The position numbers were made by a program, and so were the translations under genes. Of a stretch of 64,000 bases of DNA, positions 52,106 to 60,396 are shown in pieces (position 1 is the stretch's first letter; each line of letters begins with the position of its first letter). Below the pieces are notes generated by a model that worked only from the letters and a program-made list of their open reading frames with translations, had not been told where the DNA came from and made no database searches. Source of the stretch: Natronoarchaeum philippinense (GTDB lineage Archaea; Halobacteriota; Halobacteria; Halobacteriales; Natronoarchaeaceae); contig NZ_OBEJ01000002.1 of the NCBI RefSeq assembly GCF_900215575.1, positions 620,001 through 684,000 of the forward strand. Direction: 5' to 3'.

Positions 52106-55100
52106 ATGCATATAAAAGAGCTCGTTCTGGAGAACTTCAAGAGCTTCGGCCGCAAGACTCGAATTCCGTTCTACGAGGACTTCACCGTCGTTACCGGACC
52201 CAACGGGAGCGGGAAGTCAAACATCATCGACGCGGTGCTGTTCGCGCTGGGGCTGGCCCGCGCCCGAGGGATTCGCGCCCAGAAGCTGACTGACCTGATC
52301 TACAACCCCGGCTTCGACGACGGCGAGGAGGCCGCCGGGCCGAAAGAAGCCAGCGTCGAGGTCGTACTCGACAACGCCGATCGCACGCTCGACCGGGGCC
52401 AGATCGTCAACGCCGCCGGGAGCGAAGATGTCGGTGATATCGACGAGGTGACGATCCGCCGGCGCGTCAAAGAGACCGAGGACAACTACTACTCCTACTA
52501 CTACCTCAACGGGCGCTCGGTGAACCTCTCGGCCATTCAGGACCTGCTCGCGCAGGCCGGCGTGACGCCGGAGGGGTACAACGTCGTCATGCAGGGCGAC
52601 GTGACCGAGATCATCAACATGACGCCACACGAACGCCGGGAGATCATCGACCAGATCGCCGGCGTCGCCGAGTTCGATGCGAAAAAAGAGGACGCCTTCG
52701 AGGAGCTGGAAGCCGTCGAGGACCAGATCGACGAAGCGCAGTTGAAGATCGACGAGAAGCAGGCCCGACTCGACCAGCTCAGTGACGAGCGCGAGACCGC
52801 ACTGGAGTACCAATCGCTCCGCGAGGAAAAAGAGGAGTACGAGGGGTATCTCAAGGCCGCCGAACTCGAAGACAAGCGCGAGGATCTCGCGGGCGTCCGC
52901 GAGACGATCGAGTCCCGATCCGAGGAGCTCGACGACCTCCAGCGCGATCTCGACGAGAAGCAAGGCGCCGTCGTCCGATTGGACGAAGACCTCGAAGATC
53001 TCAACGCCGAGATCGAGCGCAAGGGCGAAGACGAGCAGTTAGAGATCAAAAGCGAGATCGAGGGGATCAAAGGCGACATCGCGCGGCTCGAAGACAAGAT
53101 CGAGTCGACCGAGGAGAAACGCGAGGCCGCCGAGAACGAGCGCCGCGAGGCGTTCGTGCAGGTCGACCGCAAGCAAGAGGAGATCGACGACCTCGAATCG
53201 TCGATCCGCGAGATCAAAGTCGAGAAGTCCTCGGTCAAAGCCGACATCCAGACCAAGGAGGCCGAACTGGCCGAGATCGAGCAACAGATCGACGACATCG
53301 ACACCGAGTTCGACGAGCTGAAAGCCGAGCTTCAGGAGCGCAAGGCCGACCGCGAGGCCGTCAAAGAGGAACGCAACGACCTCCAGCGTGAGAAGGACCG
53401 ACTGCTCGACGAGGCGCGGCGCCGCTCGAACGAGATCGCCGATCTCGAAGCCGAAATCGACGAGGCGCGCGAGCAGATTCCCGAACTGGAAGCCGATGTC
53501 GACGACTTGGAGAACGAACTGACGAAGGCGCGCGCGAACGCCGAGAACATCGAGGAGGTCGTCGACGATCTCAAATCCCAAAAACGCGCGCTCCAGTCCG
53601 ACATCGACGACGTAGAAGACAAAATTCAGGCCAAACAACAGGAGTACGCCGAGCTGGAAGCCCGCGCCGACGAGAGCGGCGACAGTTCGTATGGCCGGTC
53701 GGTGACGACGATCCTCAACGCGAGCATCGACGGCGTCCACGGTACTGTCGGCCAGCTCGGCGGCGTCTCCCAGCGGTACGCGACCGCCTGCGAGACGGCG
53801 GCCGGCGGCCGGCTCGCCAACGTCGTCGTCGACGACGACAGCGTCGGCCAGACCTGTATCGAACATCTCAAGTCGCGCAACGCCGGCCGGGCCACGTTCC
53901 TGCCGATGACGGAGATGCACTCCCGGAGCCTGCCGTCGGCGCCCTCGGACCCGGGCGTGGTCGACTTCGCGTACAACCTCGTGGACTTCGATTCGAGCTA
54001 CTCGGGCATCTTTTCGTACGTGCTCGGCGACACGCTCGTCGTCGAGGACATGGAGACCGCCCGCCAGTACATGGGCGACTACCGGATGGTGACGCTGGAG
54101 GGCGAACTCGTAGAGAAAAGCGGCGCCATGACCGGCGGTTCGACCAGCGGGTCGCGCTACTCCTTCTCGAAGTCCGGCAAGGGCCAACTCGAACGGGTCG
54201 CCGAAGAGATTCAGGAGCTACAGGACGAACGCGACTCGCTGCGCGAGGACCTACAGGGCGTCGAGGACCGCCTCGACGACGCCCGCGACCGCAAGACCGA
54301 CGCGACCGATCAGGTGCGCTCGATCGAATCCGAGATCGAGAGTACCGAATCGGAGATCGAGTCGGTTCGCGAGAGCATCGGCGAGAAAGAAGATCGGCTC
54401 GACGAGCTGCGCGAGGAACGCGAATCCGTCGACGAGCGCATGAGCGAGATCGACGCCGAACTCGACGAGAAAGACGCCGCGCTCGACGAGATCGACGCCG
54501 ATGTCGAGGAGCTAGAGACCGAACTGGCCGACTCGGAGATCCCCGAGCTGACCAGCGAGGCCGAAGCGATCGAAGACGAGATCGACGAACTCGAAGATCG
54601 GCTCGACGATCTCGACGCCGATCTCAACGAGTACCAGCTCGAAAAGCAGTACGCCGAGGAGTCGATCGAGGAGCTCCACGAGACGATCGAAGACGCCCAG
54701 AATCGCAAGGCCGACTGTGAAGAACAGATCGGGGAGCTCGAAGCTCAGATCGAGGACAAAGAGCAGTTACTGGACGAAAAGCGCCAAGAAGTGCTCGAAC
54801 TCGAAGACGAGCTGGCGGAGCTCAAAGACGACCGCGAGGAGCTCAAAGCGGAACTGCGCGAAGCCAAGTCCGAGCGCGACCGCGCACAGGACGAGGTCAA
54901 CCGCATCGAGAGCAAACTCGACGAACTACGCGACACCGAGGACCGGCTCGAATGGGAGATCGACGAGCTAGAGTCGACCGTCGGCGACTACGATCCCGAG
55001 GAAATTCCCGACCACGACGAGGTTCAAGAACGGGTAACCACGCTCGAAGCCGAGATGGAGGCCTTAGAGCCGGTCAACATGCTCGCAATCGAGGAGTACG

Positions 55101-55690
55101 ACGAGGTCGAGGCCGACCTCGAAGAGCTGGAAGACGGTCGGGACACGCTCGTCGAGGAGCGCGACGGCATCCGTGACCGGATCGACTCCTACGAAGCCCA
55201 GAAGAAGGCGACGTTCATGGACGCCTACGAGGCGATCGACGACCAGTTCGAGGAGATCTTCGAGCGCCTCTCGAACGGCACCGGCACGCTCCACCTCGAA
55301 GACCCCGAAGATCCCTTCGAGGGCGGGATGACGATGAAGGCAGAGCCGGGCGACAAGCCGATCCAGCGACTCGACGCGATGTCCGGCGGGGAGAAGTCAC
55401 TGACCGCGCTGGCGTTTATCTTCGCCATCCAGCGGTACAACCCCGCGCCGTTCTACGCCCTAGACGAGGTCGACGCCTTCCTCGACGCCGCCAACGCCGA
55501 GCGCGTCGGCGAGATGGTCGACGAACTCGCCGGCGAGGCCCAGTTCGTCGTGGTGTCACACCGGTCTGCGATGCTCGAACGCTCCGAGCGCGCCATCGGC
55601 GTCACGATGCAGGGCGACAACGTCAGCGCCGTCACCGGCATTCAGCTCGACGAGGGCGGAGGCGACGGCGAGGTGAGCGCGGATGACTGA
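52106..55690 (+). CDS. smc: Chromosome segregation protein SMC
   Basis: SMC forms the condensin-like ring that organises and separates chromosomes. The 1,194-residue protein has the N-terminal Walker A GPNGSGKS (31-38), two long coiled coils, a central hinge (about 515-655), and the C-terminal ABC signature MSGGEKSLTALAFIFA followed by Walker B FYALDEVDAFLD. Length and domain order are normal for archaeal SMC. The gene overlaps scpA by eight bases, so the ring and kleisin are made together. No scpB follows in this window. The ATG at 52106 starts the conserved MHIKELVLENFKSFG. Confidence 0.97.
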   Translation: MHIKELVLENFKSFGRKTRIPFYEDFTVVTGPNGSGKSNIIDAVLFALGLARARGIRAQKLTDLIYNPGFDDGEEAAGPKEASVEVVLDNADRTLDRGQIVNAAGSEDVGDIDEVTIRRRVKETEDNYYSYYYLNGRSVNLSAIQDLLAQAGVTPEGYNVVMQGDVTEIINMTPHERREIIDQIAGVAEFDAKKEDAFEELEAVEDQIDEAQLKIDEKQARLDQLSDERETALEYQSLREEKEEYEGYLKAAELEDKREDLAGVRETIESRSEELDDLQRDLDEKQGAVVRLDEDLEDLNAEIERKGEDEQLEIKSEIEGIKGDIARLEDKIESTEEKREAAENERREAFVQVDRKQEEIDDLESSIREIKVEKSSVKADIQTKEAELAEIEQQIDDIDTEFDELKAELQERKADREAVKEERNDLQREKDRLLDEARRRSNEIADLEAEIDEAREQIPELEADVDDLENELTKARANAENIEEVVDDLKSQKRALQSDIDDVEDKIQAKQQEYAELEARADESGDSSYGRSVTTILNASIDGVHGTVGQLGGVSQRYATACETAAGGRLANVVVDDDSVGQTCIEHLKSRNAGRATFLPMTEMHSRSLPSAPSDPGVVDFAYNLVDFDSSYSGIFSYVLGDTLVVEDMETARQYMGDYRMVTLEGELVEKSGAMTGGSTSGSRYSFSKSGKGQLERVAEEIQELQDERDSLREDLQGVEDRLDDARDRKTDATDQVRSIESEIESTESEIESVRESIGEKEDRLDELREERESVDERMSEIDAELDEKDAALDEIDADVEELETELADSEIPELTSEAEAIEDEIDELEDRLDDLDADLNEYQLEKQYAEESIEELHETIEDAQNRKADCEEQIGELEAQIEDKEQLLDEKRQEVLELEDELAELKDDREELKAELREAKSERDRAQDEVNRIESKLDELRDTEDRLEWEIDELESTVGDYDPEEIPDHDEVQERVTTLEAEMEALEPVNMLAIEEYDEVEADLEELEDGRDTLVEERDGIRDRIDSYEAQKKATFMDAYEAIDDQFEEIFERLSNGTGTLHLEDPEDPFEGGMTMKAEPGDKPIQRLDAMSGGEKSLTALAFIFAIQRYNPAPFYALDEVDAFLDAANAERVGEMVDELAGEAQFVVVSHRSAMLERSERAIGVTMQGDNVSAVTGIQLDEGGGDGEVSADD

Positions 55691-56663
55691 CGACGACATC
55701 CCGCTGGACATCGCCGGCCACGGGGACCGCGACCGAGATGGCGACGCCGAGACCGGCGGGGCCGGACTTCCCGGCACTCTTGGCGACGGCGCCGACGCGT
55801 CCGCCTCGTCAGATGCCGACGCGACAGCGTCGCGCGATGTCGCTGCGGCGTCGAGCGAAGACGACGACGAGGAGGTCGAACCCGTCGAGTTGCTGGTCGG
55901 ACTCGCGGAGGACGGCGAGATCGACCCGTGGGACATCGACGTCGTGACGGTGACCGACAAGTATCTCGACCGGCTCGACGAGGCCGACCTGCGAACGTCG
56001 GGACGGGCGCTGTTCTACGCGAGCGTACTCCTGCGGATGAAAGGCGACGGCCTGCTCTCGGAGCAGTCCGACGAGCCACCGGAGCCAGAGCCGTGGGAAC
56101 AGCCCTTCGTCGACGACGGCGGGGACGGCGGCGATGCCCCCGCCGGCCCCGATCCCGTCGCCGGGCTCGAAGCCGAGATGGAGCGCCGACTCGACCGCAA
56201 GAGCGTCCGGGGCAAGCCCGAGACGCTCGACGAACTCGTCCGCGAGCTCCGGGACGCCGAGCGCGATTCCCGGTGGAAAGAGTCCCGCGAGTACGACACG
56301 TCCGGTTCGCCACAGGGGTTCCGACGCGGCACCCAGACGCTGGATTACCACTCCGGCGACGACTTCCGGGCCGACGACGAGCCGACCGAGGACGAGGTCA
56401 CGGGCAACGCCCACGAGGAAGACATCGAGACAGTCATCGAGGACGTCAATCGCGTCCTGCGCGAGCAGTACGACGCCGGCCGCCGAGAGGTGCTGTACGC
56501 CGAAATCGACGACGCCGGCGGCTCGCGGGTCGAGACGTATCTCGCGCTGCTCTTTTTGGCCAACCGCGACCACGTCCGTCTCGAACAGGACGAGCTGTTC
56601 GGCGACCTCTGGATACAGGACCCGAGTGCCGTCGAAGCCGAAGAGCCGGCGATCGCTGACTGA
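55683..56663 (+). CDS. scpA: Segregation and condensation protein A (kleisin)
   Basis: The 326-residue protein is the kleisin partner of SMC. The body resembles ScpA (VELLVGLAEDGEIDPWDIDVVTVTDKYLD, read here as blocks ELLVGLAEDGEIDPWDIDVV and TDKYLDRLDE; and YASVLLRMKGDGLL), with the C-terminal winged-helix at about 250-315 (YLALLFLANRDHVRLEQDELFGDLWI in part). Long acidic linkers (residues 1-55 and 115-150) are typical of haloarchaea. The start overlaps the smc stop. Haloarchaeal ScpA pairs with SMC to load it on DNA. Confidence 0.92.
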   Translation: MTDDDIPLDIAGHGDRDRDGDAETGGAGLPGTLGDGADASASSDADATASRDVAAASSEDDDEEVEPVELLVGLAEDGEIDPWDIDVVTVTDKYLDRLDEADLRTSGRALFYASVLLRMKGDGLLSEQSDEPPEPEPWEQPFVDDGGDGGDAPAGPDPVAGLEAEMERRLDRKSVRGKPETLDELVRELRDAERDSRWKESREYDTSGSPQGFRRGTQTLDYHSGDDFRADDEPTEDEVTGNAHEEDIETVIEDVNRVLREQYDAGRREVLYAEIDDAGGSRVETYLALLFLANRDHVRLEQDELFGDLWIQDPSAVEAEEPAIAD

Positions 56664-56695
56664 CAGTCGAGGTTTCGATGCCGGACCGCCGATGG

Positions 56696-56708
56696 AATTA
56701 TACTATAG
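56696..56708 (+). promoter_or_regulatory. Strong TATA-like box before a 36-residue gene
   Basis: The sequence aattatactatag is centred about 27 bases before the ATG at 56727. It is one of the best box A matches in the window. Confidence 0.6.
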
Positions 56709-56726
56709 TATGGCGTACGTTACCAC

Positions 56727-56837
56727 ATGACTCCAACGAAAATTCGTGAACGACTTCGGGAGTCCCGGGACAGCGTGAACCCGGCCGAGTACGTCTCCGC
56801 GCTGGAGTACGTGCGCGACGACGGGCGCGAGCGCTGA
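56727..56837 (+). CDS. 36-residue acidic/basic helical microprotein
   Basis: The short frame encodes MTPTKIRERLRE followed by SRDSVNPAEYVSALEYVRDDGRER. It is made of two short amphipathic helices with mixed charge and no hydrophobic or metal motif. A strong TATA-like box lies at leaderless spacing. It starts 63 bases after the scpA stop and uses GC-rich third positions, as real haloarchaeal genes do. It may be a regulatory microprotein or a truncated antitoxin-like sequence. It could also be noncoding, since its length leaves little statistical support. Confidence 0.45.
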   Translation: MTPTKIRERLRESRDSVNPAEYVSALEYVRDDGRER

Positions 56838-57012
56838 CGATCCCAAACGACACCCATCCGCGCTTCGACCGGCAGTCAGTTCGACGCAGGAACCCGATCG
56901 AAGGGCCCCACGAGTCGCGGCTGTGGACGCGACGGGGCGACGAGGTGGATAGATCAAAGGGGCGTTTTAGCTTAGAGAAGATACCTAACTGTCATCTTCG
57001 TAGTGGCTGGTG

Positions 57013-57696
57013 ATGCACCGACGACAACTCCTGACCGTCGCGGCGAGCAGTGCTGTTGTGGCCGCCGCCGGTTGCCTAGGAAGCGGTGACGAACCGGCTG
57101 ACGAGAGCGACGACCCCGACGATACGAACCCCAACGAGTCAGACGACACGCCTCCGAACGGGTCGGATCCCGAGGAACCATCCGACGACGACCCCGTCGC
57201 GGAGCTGACCAACGGCTCCTTCGAGAACGACCTGAACGATTGGACCGTCGGCACCGACCTCCCCGAAGAGCCCGGCGACTCGACGGAGAAGGTCGGTCAC
57301 GACGCCGAAGTCGTCACAAAGAACGCTTCGGAAGGGTCGGCGTCCGTCGAGTTTTTCCTCGACGGGAGCGCCGACGACGGCACCATCTGGGTCGCCCAGC
57401 GGGCCGACCTCTCGTCGACCGACGCGGTGCTGGTCGACGTGTACAACGACGAGAAGTCGTTCAACATCCTCACGCAGGTCGCGTTCTACGCCGGCGAGAA
57501 AGCCTCCGCTGATCTCGTCGAGGTAGACTTCAACCGCGAGAACTCCATCGAGGCCCACTCGGGGTGGAAGACGTTCAGCTACGACGTCAGCGACATCGAC
57601 GGCGAGGCGACCGTTGCAGTCGGGATGAACATCATCTGGGAGACGGGCGTCCGGCACATGTTCGACAACGTACGCCTCGAAGCAAGCGAGGAGTAG
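57013..57696 (+). CDS. Tat-secreted lipoprotein with a C-terminal beta domain
   Basis: The 227-residue protein begins with a twin-arginine lipoprotein signal (MHRRQLLTVAASSAVVAAAGC; Cys21 is the lipobox), then an acidic disordered linker (residues 25-65) as usual for haloarchaeal surface lipoproteins. A beta-sandwich-like domain follows (about 68-225, NGSFENDLNDWTVG, LVDVYNDEKSFNIL) that resembles carbohydrate-binding modules in pattern. The function is unknown. The ATG at 57013 was chosen; a GTG at 57010 is adjacent. Confidence 0.8.
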   Translation: MHRRQLLTVAASSAVVAAAGCLGSGDEPADESDDPDDTNPNESDDTPPNGSDPEEPSDDDPVAELTNGSFENDLNDWTVGTDLPEEPGDSTEKVGHDAEVVTKNASEGSASVEFFLDGSADDGTIWVAQRADLSSTDAVLVDVYNDEKSFNILTQVAFYAGEKASADLVEVDFNRENSIEAHSGWKTFSYDVSDIDGEATVAVGMNIIWETGVRHMFDNVRLEASEE

Positions 57697-57729
57697 CGGT
57701 CGGCAGCCACCGGGCGGTCCGACGGGACG

Positions 57730-58440
57730 CTACTCGACGAGACGCCAGCGATCGGCGTCGTCTGACGCCGGCTCGGCAGACGCGATCACGTCGCGCCGCT
57801 CCATCTCGTCGAGCACTTCGTCCAGACGGTCAGGCTGGGCGATCTCCATTTCGATGCGGTCCACGTCGTGGAACTCCGAGAGGTAGTGACGGATGTCGCC
57901 GCGGTCGAACGTCTCTTGGTCGGCCTTCTCCATGACGCCGGCGCTGAGTTCGATCATGTCCTCGATGAAGTTCCACGGGTAGACGACCCACGCCCACTCC
58001 TCCAGACGTTCGCCGACGAACTCCGGTTCGAACTCGCTGGTCTGGAGCAGTTGGAGCGTGGCGGTACGGACTTCTCCGGGATTGCGCTCGTTGACGTACT
58101 CGTGGGCGCGCCGGATCGACCCGCCGGTGTCGGCGATGTCGTCGATAATCAGCACGTCTTTGCCCTCGACGCTGCCCTCCGGCATCGGATAGCGAACTTG
58201 GGGCTCGTCGGCCTTCTGGCCGGTGCCGACGTAGTGTTCCATCTTCAGACTCGTCAGGTCGTCTAGGCCGAGAAAGTCACAGAGACAGCGCCCGGCGAAC
58301 CAGCCGCCCCGCGCCAGCGCGACGACGACGTCGGGCTCGAACTCGGCGGCCTTGACCTGATCGCTGACATCCCGACAGAGGCTGTAGATGTAGTCCCAGT
58401 CGGAGATCGTACACTTGAACTCGTCCGGAAGGTCGGCCAT
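57730..58440 (-). CDS. Phosphoribosyltransferase (COG2236 type)
   Basis: The 236-residue protein has the type I PRTase fold with the PRPP-binding loop VLIIDDIADTGGS (about 93-105) and VVALARGGWFAGR. It probably acts on a purine base such as xanthine or guanine. A C-terminal extension (about 165-236, IRHYLSEFHDV, VLDEMERRDVIAS) looks like a winged-helix or helical domain and could regulate the enzyme or bind DNA. It is convergent with the lipoprotein gene. The start ATG at 58440 precedes a typical MADLPDEFKC lead. Confidence 0.83.
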   Translation of the reverse strand: MADLPDEFKCTISDWDYIYSLCRDVSDQVKAAEFEPDVVVALARGGWFAGRCLCDFLGLDDLTSLKMEHYVGTGQKADEPQVRYPMPEGSVEGKDVLIIDDIADTGGSIRRAHEYVNERNPGEVRTATLQLLQTSEFEPEFVGERLEEWAWVVYPWNFIEDMIELSAGVMEKADQETFDRGDIRHYLSEFHDVDRIEMEIAQPDRLDEVLDEMERRDVIASAEPASDDADRWRLVE

Positions 58441-58603
58441 AGGTAGACGACGGCGTTCGACCGCCTAAAGTGGTGCGTCTCGGCGTCACGGCCAGTGTGC
58501 TACTGCGTCAGCGGAATTGGAGGGCGTGACCCAATGCAGCGGCGAGCGTGGCAGCCGACGAAGCGGCGTCACGGCTTTCCGTCTGGTCTACGTCCGGGGG
58601 AGC

Positions 58604-59515
58604 ATGAGCGATGCCAGCGAGATCGAGGTCGCCCTCGTCGACGCGTTCACCGACGAACCGCTGACCGGCAACCCTGCGGGCGTCGTCCCGGACGCCGAGG
58701 GACTGTCCGAGGACCAGATGCAAGCGATCGCCAGCGAGCTATCGGTCAGCGAGACGGCGTTCCTCCTGCCGAGCGGATCGGCCGATCGGCGGGTACGCTA
58801 CTTCACGCCGAGCGCGGAGGTCGACCTCTGTGGGCACGCCACGATCGGCAGCCACGTCTATCTCGGCGAGCGCGGCGTCCTCCCGCCGGGCGAACACGAA
58901 TTGGAGACGAACGTCGGCGTCCTCGACATCGAGGTCACCGACGAGGGCGTCGTCTGGATGCGACAGGACAGCCCGACGGTCCGCAACGTCGATCTGGACT
59001 ACGATCGGGTCGCCGACGCGCTGGGGATCGACGGCGTCGCGCTGCGCGAACTCGAACGCGATCTGCCGTTTGCGGTCGCCTCGACCGGCTTGCCCGTCCT
59101 CGTCGTGCCGGCGACCTATCTCCGGCAGGTCACGAACGCCGACCCGGATCAGGCGGCGATCGAAGCGCTGTGCGACGAGGTCGGCGCGGCCGGGCTCTAC
59201 CTGTTCACGTTCGACGCGCTGGCGCCCGACGCGACCCTTCACGGCCGGATGTTCGCGCCGAGCGTCGGCATCCCCGAGGATCCCGTCACCGGCACCGCCG
59301 CCGGCGCGACCGGGGCGTATCTGCGACAGACCGGCGCGTTCGGCAGCGACCTCCCCGAGGAGATGCGCTTCGAGCAGGGTCACGTGCTCGACCGCCCCGG
59401 AGAGATGCGCGTGCGCGTCGGCGATGAGATTCGCGTCGGCGGGACCGGCGTGACGAGCATGGAGGGGCGGCTGACCGTTCCCGAGATCGAGGAGGACGAA
59501 ATCGTCGAAGCGTGA
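58604..59515 (+). CDS. PhzF-family isomerase/epimerase-like protein
   Basis: The 303-residue protein has the PhzF two-domain fold related to diaminopimelate epimerase: VDAFTDEPLTGNPAGVV at the N-terminus, SETAFLLPSG with the catalytic glutamate, FTPSAEVDLCGHATIGS, and GIPEDPVTGTAAG. The enzyme class acts as an isomerase in phenazine synthesis and related reactions, and the substrate here is unknown. The ATG at 58604 was chosen because the preceding in-frame residues are arginine-rich and not conserved. It is divergent from the PRTase gene. Confidence 0.9.
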   Translation: MSDASEIEVALVDAFTDEPLTGNPAGVVPDAEGLSEDQMQAIASELSVSETAFLLPSGSADRRVRYFTPSAEVDLCGHATIGSHVYLGERGVLPPGEHELETNVGVLDIEVTDEGVVWMRQDSPTVRNVDLDYDRVADALGIDGVALRELERDLPFAVASTGLPVLVVPATYLRQVTNADPDQAAIEALCDEVGAAGLYLFTFDALAPDATLHGRMFAPSVGIPEDPVTGTAAGATGAYLRQTGAFGSDLPEEMRFEQGHVLDRPGEMRVRVGDEIRVGGTGVTSMEGRLTVPEIEEDEIVEA

Positions 59516-59538
59516 CGCCGCCGCGGCCGTAGCGACAG

Positions 59539-60207
59539 CTACTGAGACGTGTTCGACGGCCGGCCGCCGGACTGGCCGCCGCGACTTCCATCGGCGGCGT
59601 CGTTGCTGGAGGCCGATCGGCCGGACGCGTTCGATTGGCTGGTTTCGGATACGCTCGTTCCGGACGCCGACCGATCGCTGCTGGACGCCGTTCCGTCACT
59701 GGATGCTGCTCCGTCGTCGACTCCCGAGCGGCCCGACGCCGCGGCGTCGTGGGCACTGACTTCGAGCGCCTCGGCGTGTTCCTCGCGGCTCAGACGACTG
59801 ACCTGCCGGCGAGTCGTCTCGACATCGGCGTGGAGGTCCGAGAGCTGGTCGTCCAGCGCCGCCAGAATCTCGCTTTTGACCGTCTGCGTGTCGAACCGAT
59901 CGGCCATCTCGCTCTCGGTCGCCTCGGTCAGGGTCTTGTAGAACGCCGCGGTCTTGCCGACCTGCCAGACGAACAGTCCCAGTAGCACGAGCGCGGCGCC
60001 GGGGATCGGTCGGGCGGCGCCGACCGCGCCCGAGAGCGTGCTCGCAGATGCGAACTCCATCGCCGAGGAGATGCTCAGGAGGTACGCGACGACCTCGTAG
60101 AGCCCGACCCAGACGCCCGCGAGCGCGATCGCGGCGCCGACGAGAAACGACAGCAGCGCGAGCCCGCGGTAGTACAGCGCCCATCGCAACGAGGTTGCCA
60201 GTTTCAT
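59539..60207 (-). CDS. Membrane protein with Ser-rich C-terminus
   Basis: The 222-residue protein has two or three hydrophobic helices in its first half (about 15-38, 42-55 and 68-82), a charged helical part (ESEMADRFDTQTVKSEIL, HADVETTRRQVSRLSREE) suited to a coiled coil, and a long disordered Ser/Asp/Gly-rich tail (160-222). It is a haloarchaeal membrane protein of unknown function. The start ATG at 60207 is preceded by a short AT-rich region shared with the divergent PEP synthase promoter. Confidence 0.7.
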   Translation of the reverse strand: MKLATSLRWALYYRGLALLSFLVGAAIALAGVWVGLYEVVAYLLSISSAMEFASASTLSGAVGAARPIPGAALVLLGLFVWQVGKTAAFYKTLTEATESEMADRFDTQTVKSEILAALDDQLSDLHADVETTRRQVSRLSREEHAEALEVSAHDAAASGRSGVDDGAASSDGTASSSDRSASGTSVSETSQSNASGRSASSNDAADGSRGGQSGGRPSNTSQ

Positions 60208-60361
60208 GCTCGATGCAGTGGTGTTCGTGTCCGATAAATGTGGGTGCCGGTGCTGGATCGCGCAACGGCCACGACCGGCGCCGAGATCGCAACGATCCGG
60301 AACTGGAGAGACGGCGAGTTTACTCGAATATGTGTTCGGATTTTGCATGATTGTTCGCAAA

Positions 60362-60372
60362 GTTCTTAACCG
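60362..60372 (+). promoter_or_regulatory. Box A of the PEP synthase gene
   Basis: The sequence gttcttaaccg is about 30 bases before the ATG at 60397. Further AT-rich sequence (ttttgcatgattgttcgc) lies upstream. No TrmB-type TACT...GAGTA palindrome is present. Confidence 0.5.
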
Positions 60373-60396
60373 GCGTCGTGGATCGGTCACACACAG

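Noticed and set aside
60310-60396. TrmB-type operator upstream of PEP synthase
   Set aside because: A TACT sequence occurs, but no GAGTA half-site follows at the required spacing, so no operator is claimed.
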